Assembly: GCA_022844475.1 (NCBI GenBank)
Contig: JALHLR010000007.1
Location: 34,110 to 98,109 of the forward strand
Direction: 5' to 3'
Length of the DNA stretch: 64,000 nt
Source: Hyphomonadaceae bacterium
Lineage (GTDB): Bacteria; Pseudomonadota; Alphaproteobacteria; Caulobacterales; Hyphomonadaceae
Shown: one piece after another, positions 52,110 to 60,466 of the stretch
Layout: each line of letters starts with the position of its first letter
How positions within the stretch are numbered: position 1 is the first letter of the stretch
The notes under the pieces: generated by a model
What the model saw: only the letters and a program-made list of their open reading frames with translations
The model's database searches: none
What the model was told of the DNA's origin: nothing
Translations under genes and position numbers: made by a program

Positions 52110-53774
52110 ATGAACGAACCACGCACAGGCGCGCCGCCGCAGCCGCACGGCCGTGGCCACATCCTCGCGCCAGCCTATCTCTGGGTGGCCGGCCTGCAGG
52201 GCTGGCGCGCGCTGGCCTTCTGCGCCGCGCTGGGCGCCATCTCGAACCTCGCCTTTCCGCCCTTCCACATCTGGCCCGCTCTTGCACTTGGCCTGTCTGG
52301 CCTGGTCTGGATGCTGGATTCGTCGCGCCTGACCGAACGGCCGCGCCGTACCGCATTCTGGCGCGTCGCCGCCTTTGGCTTCGCCTACTATCTTGTCGGC
52401 CTGCACTGGATCGCATGGGCCTTCCTCGTGAACCCCGGCGCTCACCTCGTCCTGATCTGGATGCCGCTGGTCGCGCTACCCGGGCTTCTTTCCGCCATTC
52501 TCGCCGGCTGCCTCTGGGCGATCTATCCCTACTGGTGCGCGGGACCCGCACGACTGATCCTTTTCTCTTTCGCCTTCATGTTCGCCGAGTGGTTCCGCGC
52601 TTCGCTGTTCGGCATTGGCGGTCTGCCGTGGAACCTGCCGGGCATGATCTGGACGCCGGGTGAGGCGCTATCGCAGTCGGCGTCCATCTGGGGCATCTAC
52701 GGACTTTCCGCACTCACCGTCATCGCGATGGCCTCGCCTGCCATGCTGGCAGATTCGCGGCCGCGCGGATCGGCGGCCTCGCGCACGGCGCCGCTCATTG
52801 TCGCCGCCATCGTCTTCGGCGCAATCTGGGGATGGGGCGCGCGGCGCCTCGGCGAAGCGCCCGTGACAGAGCCAACCGGCGCGATGGTGCGCCTCATCGA
52901 CGTTGGCGCCCCGCAAGCCGCCAAGCACGACCCCAGGAATGCCGAAGCCGTCGTCCAGCGCTTCCTCGACCTTTCCGGGCCCGACACCCAGAGCTCGCCG
53001 CGGATCCTGATCTGGCCCGAGGGCGCCCTCCCTTATGATCTTTTCCGCTGGGACCCCGCGCTTCGCGCCGTCACAGACGCGGTGCGCACGCGCAAGCTGA
53101 TCATCGGGTCGGCCCGCGTCGAGAATGCCGGCGGGCCCGATCAGAAGTGGTACAACTCGCTCACCGTGCTCGACGGCGACAGCGCCGTGCGAATGCCGGG
53201 CTGGTACGACAAGCACATGCTGGTGCCGTTCGGCGAGTTCGTGCCGTTCGCGTGGGTGCTGAAGACGATCGGCCTCCAGACCTTGCAGGATCTCGCGCCG
53301 GGCGGTTTCGAGGCGGGCCCGAGGCCATCCACCTTCACCGCGGAAGGCGTGCCGCCCTTCGGTCCGCTGATCTGTTACGAGGCGATCTTCCCGGGCCTTT
53401 CCCCCAATGGCGAAGATCGTCCGCAATGGCTGGTCAACATCTCGATCGACGCATGGTTCGGCGACTTGTTCGGCCCCGGACAGCATGCAGCACAGGCCCG
53501 CTATCGCGCCATCGAGGAAGGCCTGCCCATGGCCCGCGTCGCCAGCCGCGGCGAGACCGGCATGATCGACGCCTACGGCCGGTGGACTGCGCGCGCGACC
53601 ATAGCCGACCCCGCCTTCTACGGAGCCGACCCCGAAGGCTGGCGCTCAGCTGTCGTCGACGCCCGCATCCCCGAAGCGCTGCCCGCCACGCCCTACAGCA
53701 ACTGGCGTGACGGCCTGTTCTGGATCATTTTGCTGGGACTCAACCTCGGGTTGTTCATCCTGCCGCGCCGATAG
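52110..53774 (+). CDS. lnt: Apolipoprotein N-acyltransferase Lnt
   Basis: This 554-residue inner-membrane enzyme has about eight membrane segments and a periplasmic nitrilase domain. The catalytic triad is visible: Glu in ILIWPEGALPYD near residue 304, Lys in WYDKHMLVPFGEFVPF near 367, and Cys in PLICYEAIFPG near 421. It adds the third acyl chain to lipoproteins in the envelope. Several predicted lipoproteins in this window (the DUF3576 protein, LptE, the OpB-like peptidase) would be its substrates. Confidence 0.96.
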   Translation: MNEPRTGAPPQPHGRGHILAPAYLWVAGLQGWRALAFCAALGAISNLAFPPFHIWPALALGLSGLVWMLDSSRLTERPRRTAFWRVAAFGFAYYLVGLHWIAWAFLVNPGAHLVLIWMPLVALPGLLSAILAGCLWAIYPYWCAGPARLILFSFAFMFAEWFRASLFGIGGLPWNLPGMIWTPGEALSQSASIWGIYGLSALTVIAMASPAMLADSRPRGSAASRTAPLIVAAIVFGAIWGWGARRLGEAPVTEPTGAMVRLIDVGAPQAAKHDPRNAEAVVQRFLDLSGPDTQSSPRILIWPEGALPYDLFRWDPALRAVTDAVRTRKLIIGSARVENAGGPDQKWYNSLTVLDGDSAVRMPGWYDKHMLVPFGEFVPFAWVLKTIGLQTLQDLAPGGFEAGPRPSTFTAEGVPPFGPLICYEAIFPGLSPNGEDRPQWLVNISIDAWFGDLFGPGQHAAQARYRAIEEGLPMARVASRGETGMIDAYGRWTARATIADPAFYGADPEGWRSAVVDARIPEALPATPYSNWRDGLFWIILLGLNLGLFILPRR

Positions 53775-53814
53775 GCTAGCTGTTACGCAACTTCTGGCTG
53801 TGGCGGGTCGCGTC

Positions 53815-54267
53815 ATGGCCGCGCGGGCGCGGGCAGACATGGAAACGCGGGACCCATCCGATATCGATCGCATTGTGAGCGAGCGCATCCTTGCGCGCCG
53901 CAACGAGCTCGCCATGTCCCAGCCTCAACTGGCTGAACGCGTCGGCGTCACCTTCCAGCAGGTCCAGAAATACGAGAACGGCACGAACCGCGTCTCGGCC
54001 GGCCGCCTGTACGAGATCGCCAAGGCGCTGGGCGTCACCATCCAGTACTTCTACGAGAGCGCCCCCCGCCTCGCGAATTCGCGCCGGGGCGGCGCTGAAG
54101 AGCCGTCGGAATTCGCTGGCCCTGACACCGGCGAAGAGCTTGAATTGCTTGGGGCTTTTCGCCGCATCCCGCAGCCCGGCGCCCGCAAGGCGGTCATTGA
54201 TCTTGCGAAAAAACAGTCTCGTCCGCAGCCAAAATCAGTCGCCCGGGCCCCCGCGCGCAAGCGCTAG
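53815..54267 (+). CDS. XRE-family helix-turn-helix regulator
   Basis: This 150-residue protein has an N-terminal Cro/CI-type HTH (MSQPQLAERVGVTFQQVQKY, then ENGTNRVSAGRLYEIAKALG). A short region with AEEPSEFAGPDTGEELELLGAF and a basic tail follow. This layout recalls the alphaproteobacterial regulators often found directly before metK. ATG 53815 and ATG 53839 are both possible starts. It sits 40 bases after lnt. The targets are unknown, and metK just downstream is one candidate. Confidence 0.75.
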   Translation: MAARARADMETRDPSDIDRIVSERILARRNELAMSQPQLAERVGVTFQQVQKYENGTNRVSAGRLYEIAKALGVTIQYFYESAPRLANSRRGGAEEPSEFAGPDTGEELELLGAFRRIPQPGARKAVIDLAKKQSRPQPKSVARAPARKR

Positions 54268-54293
54268 GCTCAAGCCTCGGTTGGGCAGCGCTA

Positions 54294-54321
54294 AATCATA
54301 TAAAGCTTTCCTTATATGATT
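54294..54321. promoter_or_regulatory. Palindromic operator candidate upstream of metK
   Basis: AATCATATAA (54294-54303) and TTATATGATT (54312-54321) are perfect 10-bp inverted arms with an 8-base spacer. The core CATATAAAG is the kind of half-site I recall for ArsR-family SAM/SAH-responsive regulators (SahR/SamR) controlling metK in alphaproteobacteria. This is not verified. The palindrome covers ATG 54316, which argues against that ATG being the metK start. Confidence 0.6.
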
Positions 54322-54363
54322 CCGCAGGCTATGGCGGGCGGGTTTCCGGATGAGGAGTTTCGC

Positions 54364-55557
54364 GTGGCGCGTTCCGAATACCTTTTCACCAGCGAATCCG
54401 TGTCCGAGGGACACCCGGACAAGGTCTGCGACCGCATCTCGGACGAGGTCGTGGACCTCTATTACCGCACCACGATCGAGCAGGGTCTCGACGTCTGGTC
54501 GCTGCGGTGCGCGGCTGAAACCCTTGCCACCACCAACAAGGTCGTCATCGCCGGCGAATTCCGCGGCACGGACGCCGTCACCAGGGACCTGATCGCCCAC
54601 CATGCGCGCATGGCGATCAAGGACATCGGCTATGATCAGGCGGGCTTCAGCTGGCGCGACGCCGACATCGAAGTCCTGCTCCATGGCCAGTCCGAACACA
54701 TCGCCCAGGGCGTCGATGCATCAGGCAACAAGGAAGAGGGCGCAGGCGATCAGGGCATCATGTTCGGCTACGCCACGAACGAGACGCCCGAACTGATGCC
54801 GGCCCCGATCCAGTTCAGCCACAAGATCCTGAAGCTGTTGGCTGATGCGCGCCACAGCGGAAAGGAAAAGACGCTGGCCCCGGACGCAAAATCCCAGGTC
54901 ACCGTCCGCTACGAGAACGGCAAGCCGAAGGAAGCCGTCTCCATCGTGCTGTCGACCCAGCACACCGACGAAAAGCAGACCTCGGACGACATCCGCAAGA
55001 TTGTCGAGCCCTACATCCGCAAGGCGCTGGGCGACACGCTGCCAATCGCGAAGAACTGCGTCTGGCACATCAACCCGACCGGCAAATTCGTCATCGGCGG
55101 ACCCGACGGCGACTGCGGCCTCACCGGCCGCAAGATCATCGTCGACACCTACGGCGGCGCAGCCCCCCATGGCGGCGGCGCCTTCTCCGGCAAGGACCCG
55201 ACCAAGGTCGACCGTTCGGCCGCCTATGCCGCCCGCTATCTCGCCAAGAACGTCGTCGCCGCCGGCCTCGCCGAGCGTTGCGTGATCCAGCTCTCCTACG
55301 CCATCGGCGTGCCCGAGCCGCTGTCGATCTACGCCAACTGCGACGGCACGGAAAAATGCGACCTCGCCAAGCTCGAAAAGCGTCTCGGCGAAGTGATGGA
55401 CCTCCGCCCGCGCGGCATCCGCACGCATCTCGGCCTCAACAAGCCGATCTATGCCCGCACATCCGCCTACGGCCATTTCGGCCGCGAGCCCGATGCCGAC
55501 GGCGGCTTCTCGTGGGAGAAAACGGATCTCGTGAGCAAGCTCAAGGATCTGGCGTAA
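54364..55557 (+). CDS. metK: S-adenosylmethionine synthase
   Basis: This 397-residue enzyme makes SAM from methionine and ATP. I chose GTG 54364 because GATGAGGAG ends six bases before it and the family sequence begins [19 protein letters not shown]. Earlier ATGs at 54316 and 54331 lie in or next to the palindrome. The signature [12 protein letters not shown] is at about residues 125-136, and [19 protein letters not shown] is the second. A palindromic operator lies 43 bases upstream. trmB, which often follows metK in relatives, is not here. Confidence 0.95.
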   Translation: MARSEYLFTSESVSEGHPDKVCDRISDEVVDLYYRTTIEQGLDVWSLRCAAETLATTNKVVIAGEFRGTDAVTRDLIAHHARMAIKDIGYDQAGFSWRDADIEVLLHGQSEHIAQGVDASGNKEEGAGDQGIMFGYATNETPELMPAPIQFSHKILKLLADARHSGKEKTLAPDAKSQVTVRYENGKPKEAVSIVLSTQHTDEKQTSDDIRKIVEPYIRKALGDTLPIAKNCVWHINPTGKFVIGGPDGDCGLTGRKIIVDTYGGAAPHGGGAFSGKDPTKVDRSAAYAARYLAKNVVAAGLAERCVIQLSYAIGVPEPLSIYANCDGTEKCDLAKLEKRLGEVMDLRPRGIRTHLGLNKPIYARTSAYGHFGREPDADGGFSWEKTDLVSKLKDLA

Positions 55558-55647
55558 CGCCGATCGGGACGAGGGCGGGCGCTGCACCGCTGCCCTTCGT
55601 GTCGCAAACCCGGCGACGCGAGCGGCCCGTGCAGCTATTTTCACGTC

Positions 55648-56250
55648 ATGATCGACGGCTTTCGTTTCCTGCCTGAATACTTCAGCCCGCCCGCCCAGAA
55701 GGCGTTGCTGGCTGACGTCCTCGGCCTGCTCGACGACAACCCGCTCTATCGCGGGTCAATGCCCCGCACCGGCAAGCCGCTCTCCGTCCGCAACACCAAT
55801 CTCGGACCGCTCGGATGGGTCAGCGACATCAAGGGCTATCGTTACCAGCCGACCCACCCCGTCACCGGCAAACCATGGACGCCGATCCCGCAGGCGCTGC
55901 TCGATCTCTGGCGTGACGTTGCGAGCTTTCCCGCGCCGCCCCAGGCCTGCCTGGTGAACTGGTATGAAGCGGACTCGCGCCTGGGCCTGCACATCGATGC
56001 CGATGAAAGCGCGAAGGATGCGCCAGTCATCTCCGTGTCGCTCGGCTCCCGCGCCTTGTTCCGCCTTGGAGGGCTGGAGCGGAAAAGCCCCACCTCATCC
56101 ATGCGGCTGGCCTCTGGCGATGTCGTCGTACTGGGAGGCGCTGCGCGTCAGGCCTATCACGGCGTCGATCGCATCTACCCCGACAGTTCCACGCTCGTGC
56201 CGGGGGGAGGGCGGATCAACCTGACCCTCAGGCGCGTCACCGCGCCATGA
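55648..56250 (+). CDS. alkB: Fe(II)/2-oxoglutarate-dependent DNA repair dioxygenase AlkB
   Basis: This 200-residue protein has the AlkB fold. The iron ligands are His115 and Asp117 in LHIDADE and His171 in AYHGVDRI. The 2-oxoglutarate-binding Arg is in RINLTLRR at the C terminus. AlkB removes methyl groups from 1-methyladenine and 3-methylcytosine by oxidation. It lies 90 bases after metK in the same direction. No ada-type regulator is near. Confidence 0.93.
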   Translation: MIDGFRFLPEYFSPPAQKALLADVLGLLDDNPLYRGSMPRTGKPLSVRNTNLGPLGWVSDIKGYRYQPTHPVTGKPWTPIPQALLDLWRDVASFPAPPQACLVNWYEADSRLGLHIDADESAKDAPVISVSLGSRALFRLGGLERKSPTSSMRLASGDVVVLGGAARQAYHGVDRIYPDSSTLVPGGGRINLTLRRVTAP

Positions 56251-56295
56251 TGGCATGGCGCGGCCGCGTGAAATCGAAACTGCGATGACTGGAAA

Positions 56296-56583
56296 TCAGA
56301 CGGCCTGCGGACCGTCCACGCGCCAGTGCAGATTGAGCACTGGCTGCTGGGCGGAATCCGGCTTGTCGTCCAGCGTGCGGCCGATCGGATGCTTGCCGAT
56401 CCTGCGACGCAGCTCATCGACCGGCGTTTCGGATTGCATGCGATAGACCCGGTTCTGCGGGTCGCGCTCGTCGATGATCAGCACATCAGCGTCGCCGCGG
56501 AAGTAGGCGCCACGCGCATGGCCGTCATGGTCGATGTGGAACACCACGACCGCCTTCTTCCTGCGGGAGTCGAAAGGCCACAT
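56296..56583 (-). CDS. Small hypothetical protein
   Basis: This 95-residue protein starts MWPFDSRRKKAVVVFHIDHDGHARG, then has FRGDADVLIIDERDPQNRVYRMQ. It has no signal peptide or membrane segment. The mix of charged and beta-prone residues looks like a small globular protein. I do not recognise the family. It is divergent from the DUF1217 gene, with the CtrA box between them, and convergent with alkB. Confidence 0.55.
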   Translation of the reverse strand: MWPFDSRRKKAVVVFHIDHDGHARGAYFRGDADVLIIDERDPQNRVYRMQSETPVDELRRRIGKHPIGRTLDDKPDSAQQPVLNLHWRVDGPQAV

Positions 56584-56723
56584 GGTTGCTCAGCCCTGTT
56601 ATGAAATGTGTCCGAAAGACGGTCCGGCGCCGCCTGACACAAGCAACGGACGACCTCGAAACCTGTTCCAACTACCGGAAGAAAGCCGCTGATTGCGTGT
56701 CTGCAGCGCCTCCGTCTGCCGGG

Positions 56724-56739
56724 TTAAGCGGCAGTTAAC
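56724..56739. promoter_or_regulatory. CtrA-type box upstream of the DUF1217 gene
   Basis: TTAAGCGGCAGTTAAC is a perfect match to TTAA-N7-TTAAC, the binding site of the cell-cycle regulator CtrA. It ends 22 bases before ATG 56762 and also lies within reach of the divergent gene at 56583. Confidence 0.7.
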
Positions 56740-56761
56740 GGCGATGTGGCAGGGTGAAGGG

Positions 56762-57868
56762 ATGGTACTGCCGCTTTCCACAGTCAGCATGCTGTTCGGC
56801 TCGACGCAGTCGTCGGGCGGGGTGGATCTGTCGTTCATCACGCGCGGCTCCTCCGGCGCAAGCGCGACGGCGGATCCGGGTTCCATCAAGCTCGCCCTGT
56901 CCAATGCCGACAACAATGAGGCCAAGCAGCTGGCTGATGTGGCGAAGGACCCGCAGGTCGTGAAAGACCTCGCGCGCTACGAAAAGGTCCTCAAGAACGC
57001 AGAATCGATCGACGACGTTCTCAACGACCCCGTCGCCCGCAAGGTGCTGATGACCGCCAGCGGCCTCAAGGGGGATATCGACAATATCGGTCTGCTCAAG
57101 AAGGCCATGCTGTCAGACCCGACGGACCCGAAATCCGTGGCGGCGCGGATGTCCCGGATCAATGGTGCGTGGCTGGCGTTCGCCAAGGAATACGACCTCG
57201 CCACAAACGGGCTCGACCGCCTCTATCCGCAGATGGACGGGATGGAAGGCCGCTGGCGCATCAACCTCGACCGCGAAGGCGAAACACTCGAGGCGATGCT
57301 GGAAATCAAGCAGACACGCGGCGTCTGGCAGGCTGAAGTCGATGGCGTGCCTATCCCCATCACGGTCGATGGCGAAGACGTGACGCTCGACCTCCTCTGG
57401 CGCGACGCCGAGGACGAACTGCGCACCAGCCGCCTCACCGGTACGCTCGACAAGAACGGCCTGTCCGGCGCGCAGATCGATGACGGCATCCCGATCGACA
57501 AGGCCTGGAAGGCCGCGCCCTATTTCGGCGACGCGCTGAAAAGCGTCAGCAACAACTACATCGCCGAAAAACGCCTCGACATGCTGGACGCCCAACTCCC
57601 CGGCCTCGGCTCTGCCGTGCTGTTCAAGCAGGTCGCCAAGACCTTCAAGAACGCCACCGATGTGCTTGGCTCGCCGCTCGGCCGGGAGGTGATCACGGTC
57701 GCCTTCAACATCCCCAAGCAGATCGCGATCCAGTCACTGGTGGCGCAGGAAAAAGCCATCAGCCAGCGCATGAATCCCGCAAAGCTGGCGGATGGGGACT
57801 ACGCCGACATCGTCGCCCAGCGCTACCTGATCATGCTCAATGGCGGCTTGGGCGGCGTCACGGCCTAG
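56762..57868 (+). CDS. DUF1217 family protein, flagellum-associated
   Basis: This 368-residue protein has the DUF1217 pattern in two halves. The first (residues about 50-155) has KDLARYEKVLKNAESIDDVL, then VARKVLMTASGLKGD and DPTDPKSVAARMS. The second (about 258-360) has KNATDVLGSPLGREVITVA, then RYLIMLNGG. Between them, about residues 155-257, is a beta-rich insertion (WRINLDREGETLEAMLEI and following). DUF1217 genes usually sit in alphaproteobacterial flagellar clusters, but no flagellar gene is next to this one. The function is unknown. A CtrA box precedes it. Confidence 0.75.
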   Translation: MVLPLSTVSMLFGSTQSSGGVDLSFITRGSSGASATADPGSIKLALSNADNNEAKQLADVAKDPQVVKDLARYEKVLKNAESIDDVLNDPVARKVLMTASGLKGDIDNIGLLKKAMLSDPTDPKSVAARMSRINGAWLAFAKEYDLATNGLDRLYPQMDGMEGRWRINLDREGETLEAMLEIKQTRGVWQAEVDGVPIPITVDGEDVTLDLLWRDAEDELRTSRLTGTLDKNGLSGAQIDDGIPIDKAWKAAPYFGDALKSVSNNYIAEKRLDMLDAQLPGLGSAVLFKQVAKTFKNATDVLGSPLGREVITVAFNIPKQIAIQSLVAQEKAISQRMNPAKLADGDYADIVAQRYLIMLNGGLGGVTA

Positions 57869-57888
57869 TCAAGGTTCCGAACCAGAAC

Positions 57889-58254
57889 CTAGACGGCCGC
57901 CGGTTTGCGAACCGGCATGTGCTTCTTGCCCCAGTCCTTCAGCCCGACGAGCGCTGGCGCGAAATCGCGGCCCTTGTCCGACAGCCGGTACTCGTACCGC
58001 AGCGGACGCTGCGAATACGCGTTCCTTTCGAGAACTCCCCGTTCAACCAACCGCTTCAAACGGTCCGACAGCACATGTCGGGTCACCCCCAGACTTGTCT
58101 GGAACTCCTCGAACCTTGATTTTCCTAGGAAACAGTCGCGAATGATCAGCATCGTCCAACGGTCGCCGATTACCGACAGCGCGCGCGCGACCGGACACCA
58201 GTCCGTGGCCAGCTCGTCCCATCGGCTTGCTTTAGAGGAGTTATTTCGTTCCAT
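57889..58254 (-). CDS. HxlR-family transcriptional regulator
   Basis: This 121-residue winged-helix protein has the HxlR signature CPVARALSVIGDRWTMLIIR, then FEEFQTSLGVTRHVLSDRLKRL, then the wing LRYEYRLSDKGRD. The cysteine before PVARA is the position that senses redox or electrophiles in several members. ATG 58254 begins MERNNSS. The frame can extend to 58284. It is divergent from the SDR gene, its probable target. Confidence 0.9.
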   Translation of the reverse strand: MERNNSSKASRWDELATDWCPVARALSVIGDRWTMLIIRDCFLGKSRFEEFQTSLGVTRHVLSDRLKRLVERGVLERNAYSQRPLRYEYRLSDKGRDFAPALVGLKDWGKKHMPVRKPAAV

Positions 58255-58297
58255 TGCAGAACCCTGCACCGATTGCGCTCGCATGCAAAGAGCGTAG

Positions 58298-58312
58298 GTT
58301 CCATTTGTGAAC
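58298..58312. promoter_or_regulatory. Operator candidate between hxlR and SDR genes
   Basis: GTTCCATTTGTGAAC has 4-bp inverted ends, GTTC and GAAC, separated by 7 bases. It lies 14 bases before the SDR start. The role as an HxlR site is inferred from position only. Confidence 0.3.
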
Positions 58313-58325
58313 GGAGAATTTCCGG

Positions 58326-59057
58326 ATGCCCGAGAAGCGCTCAGCCCTGATCGTCGGCGCCGGTGACGCCACCGGCGGCGCTGTCGCCCGCCGCTTTGCC
58401 CGCGAAGGCTACGCCACGGTCGTCACCCGCCGCGAACTGGCCAGCCTCGACCCTTTGCTCGAAAAGATCCGCGCAGACGGCGGCGAGGCCCACGGCTTCG
58501 GCGCCGACGCCCGCGACGAGGATCAGACCGTCGCCCTGTTCGAAAAGATCGAAACCGAGATCGCGCCTCTGGAAGCCGTGGTCTTCAACATCGGCGCGAA
58601 CGTGAACTTCCCGATCCGCGAGACCACATCGCGCGTCTATCGCAAGGTGTGGGAGATGGCCGCCTTCGCCGGCTTCCTCACCGGACGCGAAGCCGCCAGA
58701 GCCATGGTCCCGCGGGGCTGCGGCACCATCATCTTCACCGGCGCCACCGCCTCCATACGCGGCGCCTCAGGCTTCTCAGCCTTCTCCGGCGCCAAGTTCG
58801 CGCTGCGCTCGCTCGCCCAGTCGATGGCCCGCGAGCTCGGGCCACAAGGCATCCACGTCGCCCACACCATCATCGACGGCGCCATCGACACCGAATGGAT
58901 CGCCAGGAACTTCCCACAGCGCCATGCGCTCAAGGATCAGGACGGCATCCTCAATCCAGACCACATCGCCGAGGCCTACTGGATGATCCACGCCCAACCC
59001 CGCGACGCATGGACTCACGAACTCGATCTGCGACCGTGGCTGGAGAAGATGGCCTAG
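58326..59057 (+). CDS. Atypical SDR-family oxidoreductase-like protein
   Basis: This 243-residue Rossmann-fold protein has a cofactor loop GAGDATGGA at residues 11-19 and an NxGxN block (NIGAN). The catalytic YxxxK motif reads F153-S-G-A-K157, so the catalytic tyrosine is replaced by phenylalanine. This argues against normal SDR redox chemistry or points to a different mechanism. It is preceded by HxlR on the other strand. A DsbA-like isomerase follows after 37 bases. Confidence 0.8.
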   Translation: MPEKRSALIVGAGDATGGAVARRFAREGYATVVTRRELASLDPLLEKIRADGGEAHGFGADARDEDQTVALFEKIETEIAPLEAVVFNIGANVNFPIRETTSRVYRKVWEMAAFAGFLTGREAARAMVPRGCGTIIFTGATASIRGASGFSAFSGAKFALRSLAQSMARELGPQGIHVAHTIIDGAIDTEWIARNFPQRHALKDQDGILNPDHIAEAYWMIHAQPRDAWTHELDLRPWLEKMA

Positions 59058-59094
59058 CGCCGAACACCCCGAAAACAGAAGGAGGCATGGACGG

Positions 59095-59697
59095 ATGCCG
59101 AAGCAGGTCGAGTTCTTCTATGATTTCACCAGCCCCACAGCCTATCTCGCCTGGCGCCGCCTGCCTGCGATCGCGCAGCGCACCGGCGCGACGATCAGAT
59201 ACCGCCCCATGTTCCTCGGCGGCGTGATGCAGACCACCGGCAACCGTCCGCCCGGCACGCTGCCGCAGAAGGGCAAGTGGATGGCCGCCGACCTGCTGCG
59301 CTGGGCCAGGAAGTTCAACACGCCCTTCCAGCCCAACCCCCACTTCCCGATGATGACGCTGATGGTCCAGCGCGCTGCCCAGGAATGGGTCGACGGTCCC
59401 CACTTCGAGAAATACCTCAGCGCCATCTTCACCGCCGCCTGGCAGGACCAGAAGAACATCGCTGACAAGGCCGTGCTTGCTGAAATCCTCTCCACCGCCG
59501 GCTTCTCAGCGGATGAATTCTTCGCCGCCGCGGAGAACCCCGCCAACAAGGAAAAGCTGAAAGCCGTCACCGACGAAGCCGTTGCCCGCGGCGTCTTCGG
59601 CGCGCCCACCTTCTTCGTCCAGACGCCTGACGGTGAAGAGATGCACTTCGGCCAGGACAGGCTGGATTTCGTCGAGGATGCGCTGAAGCGCGGGTGA
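59095..59697 (+). CDS. 2-hydroxychromene-2-carboxylate isomerase-like (DsbA/kappa-GST family)
   Basis: This 200-residue protein has a DsbA-like fold without the CxxC: the N terminus reads VEFFYDFTSPTAYLAWRRLP, with the serine typical of the kappa-GST/HCCA isomerase group. The helical insert and FGAPTFFVQTPDGEEMHFGQDRLDFVEDAL at the end, in two parts, complete the pattern. The family handles glutathione-linked aromatic compounds. With the SDR and HxlR genes it may be a small detoxification unit, by inference. A hairpin follows. Confidence 0.85.
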   Translation: MPKQVEFFYDFTSPTAYLAWRRLPAIAQRTGATIRYRPMFLGGVMQTTGNRPPGTLPQKGKWMAADLLRWARKFNTPFQPNPHFPMMTLMVQRAAQEWVDGPHFEKYLSAIFTAAWQDQKNIADKAVLAEILSTAGFSADEFFAAAENPANKEKLKAVTDEAVARGVFGAPTFFVQTPDGEEMHFGQDRLDFVEDALKRG

Positions 59698-59701
59698 GCT
59701 G

Positions 59702-59727
59702 GCGCTCGTCCGCCAAAGGACGAGCGC
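59702..59727. terminator. Hairpin after the isomerase gene
   Basis: GCGCTCGTCC and GGACGAGCGC form a perfect 10-bp stem with a 6-base loop, four bases after the stop codon. No U tract follows on the plus strand, so it may be a weak terminator or an mRNA-stability hairpin. Confidence 0.5.
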
Positions 59728-59794
59728 GTGCTCGCCACCGATTGCCCCACCGCAAAAACCCTGCCAAACCGCGCATGGGGAGAAGGCCGGGGCG

Positions 59795-60466
59795 ATGACA
59801 GACCAACCGACACCGAACCCGTTCAGGCGGCTCTCGCGCCGCGTGTTCTCCATCATTGTCGGCCTCGTCGTCACGCTCATTGTCGGCGCCGTCGCTGAAC
59901 GCGTCACCAGCCCTGAATGGCTGGCCAGCGCAAAGGACGCACAGGCCGGCTGGGTCAGCGCCGTCGCCGAAACCTCGCCGATCAGCGTCGCCACCACGTT
60001 CGGCGTCGAACTGCAGTCAGCCATCTCCGGCGAGACCAGCAATGGCGGCTGGTCCGGCTTCGGCGCGCCAGAGGGCAGGGGCCTGCAATCGCCCTTCTAT
60101 GCGCTCGTCTTCACCGCCGCGCGCCTCTGGGAGTCCAGCGGCATCGCCGCCCTTGTGCAGCTCGCGCTCGGCGCGCTCGCCTTCGCCGTTCTCAATGTCT
60201 GGCGCACAAAGGGCGAGACCATCTTCATGGGCGATTTCTGGATGTCGCTCATCATCGCGCCGATCGCCATTGTCGCGCTCGCCAGCGTCATCGGCCTCGC
60301 CCTATGGGCCATCATGCTGGGCGCGCTCAGCGCGCTGAGCTGGGCCACTGGCTTTGCCGCAACCGCTGCAGGCGCCACCGGCGTCGCCGGCTTCGCCTGG
60401 GTCTGCATCACCGAGCTCACCAAGAAAGGCGCAGAGCACGTCATCACGCCAAAGGGGTTGGGTTAG
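59795..60466 (+). CDS. Hypothetical membrane protein
   Basis: This 223-residue protein has a membrane segment near the N terminus (VFSIIVGLVVTLIVGAVAER). A soluble stretch follows, then three or more segments (GIAALVQLALGALAFAVL; FWMSLIIAPIAIVALASVI; a long Ala/Gly-rich helix pair). There are no recognised motifs. The stop overlaps the adenosine kinase stop by four bases (convergent). Confidence 0.55.
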   Translation: MTDQPTPNPFRRLSRRVFSIIVGLVVTLIVGAVAERVTSPEWLASAKDAQAGWVSAVAETSPISVATTFGVELQSAISGETSNGGWSGFGAPEGRGLQSPFYALVFTAARLWESSGIAALVQLALGALAFAVLNVWRTKGETIFMGDFWMSLIIAPIAIVALASVIGLALWAIMLGALSALSWATGFAATAAGATGVAGFAWVCITELTKKGAEHVITPKGLG

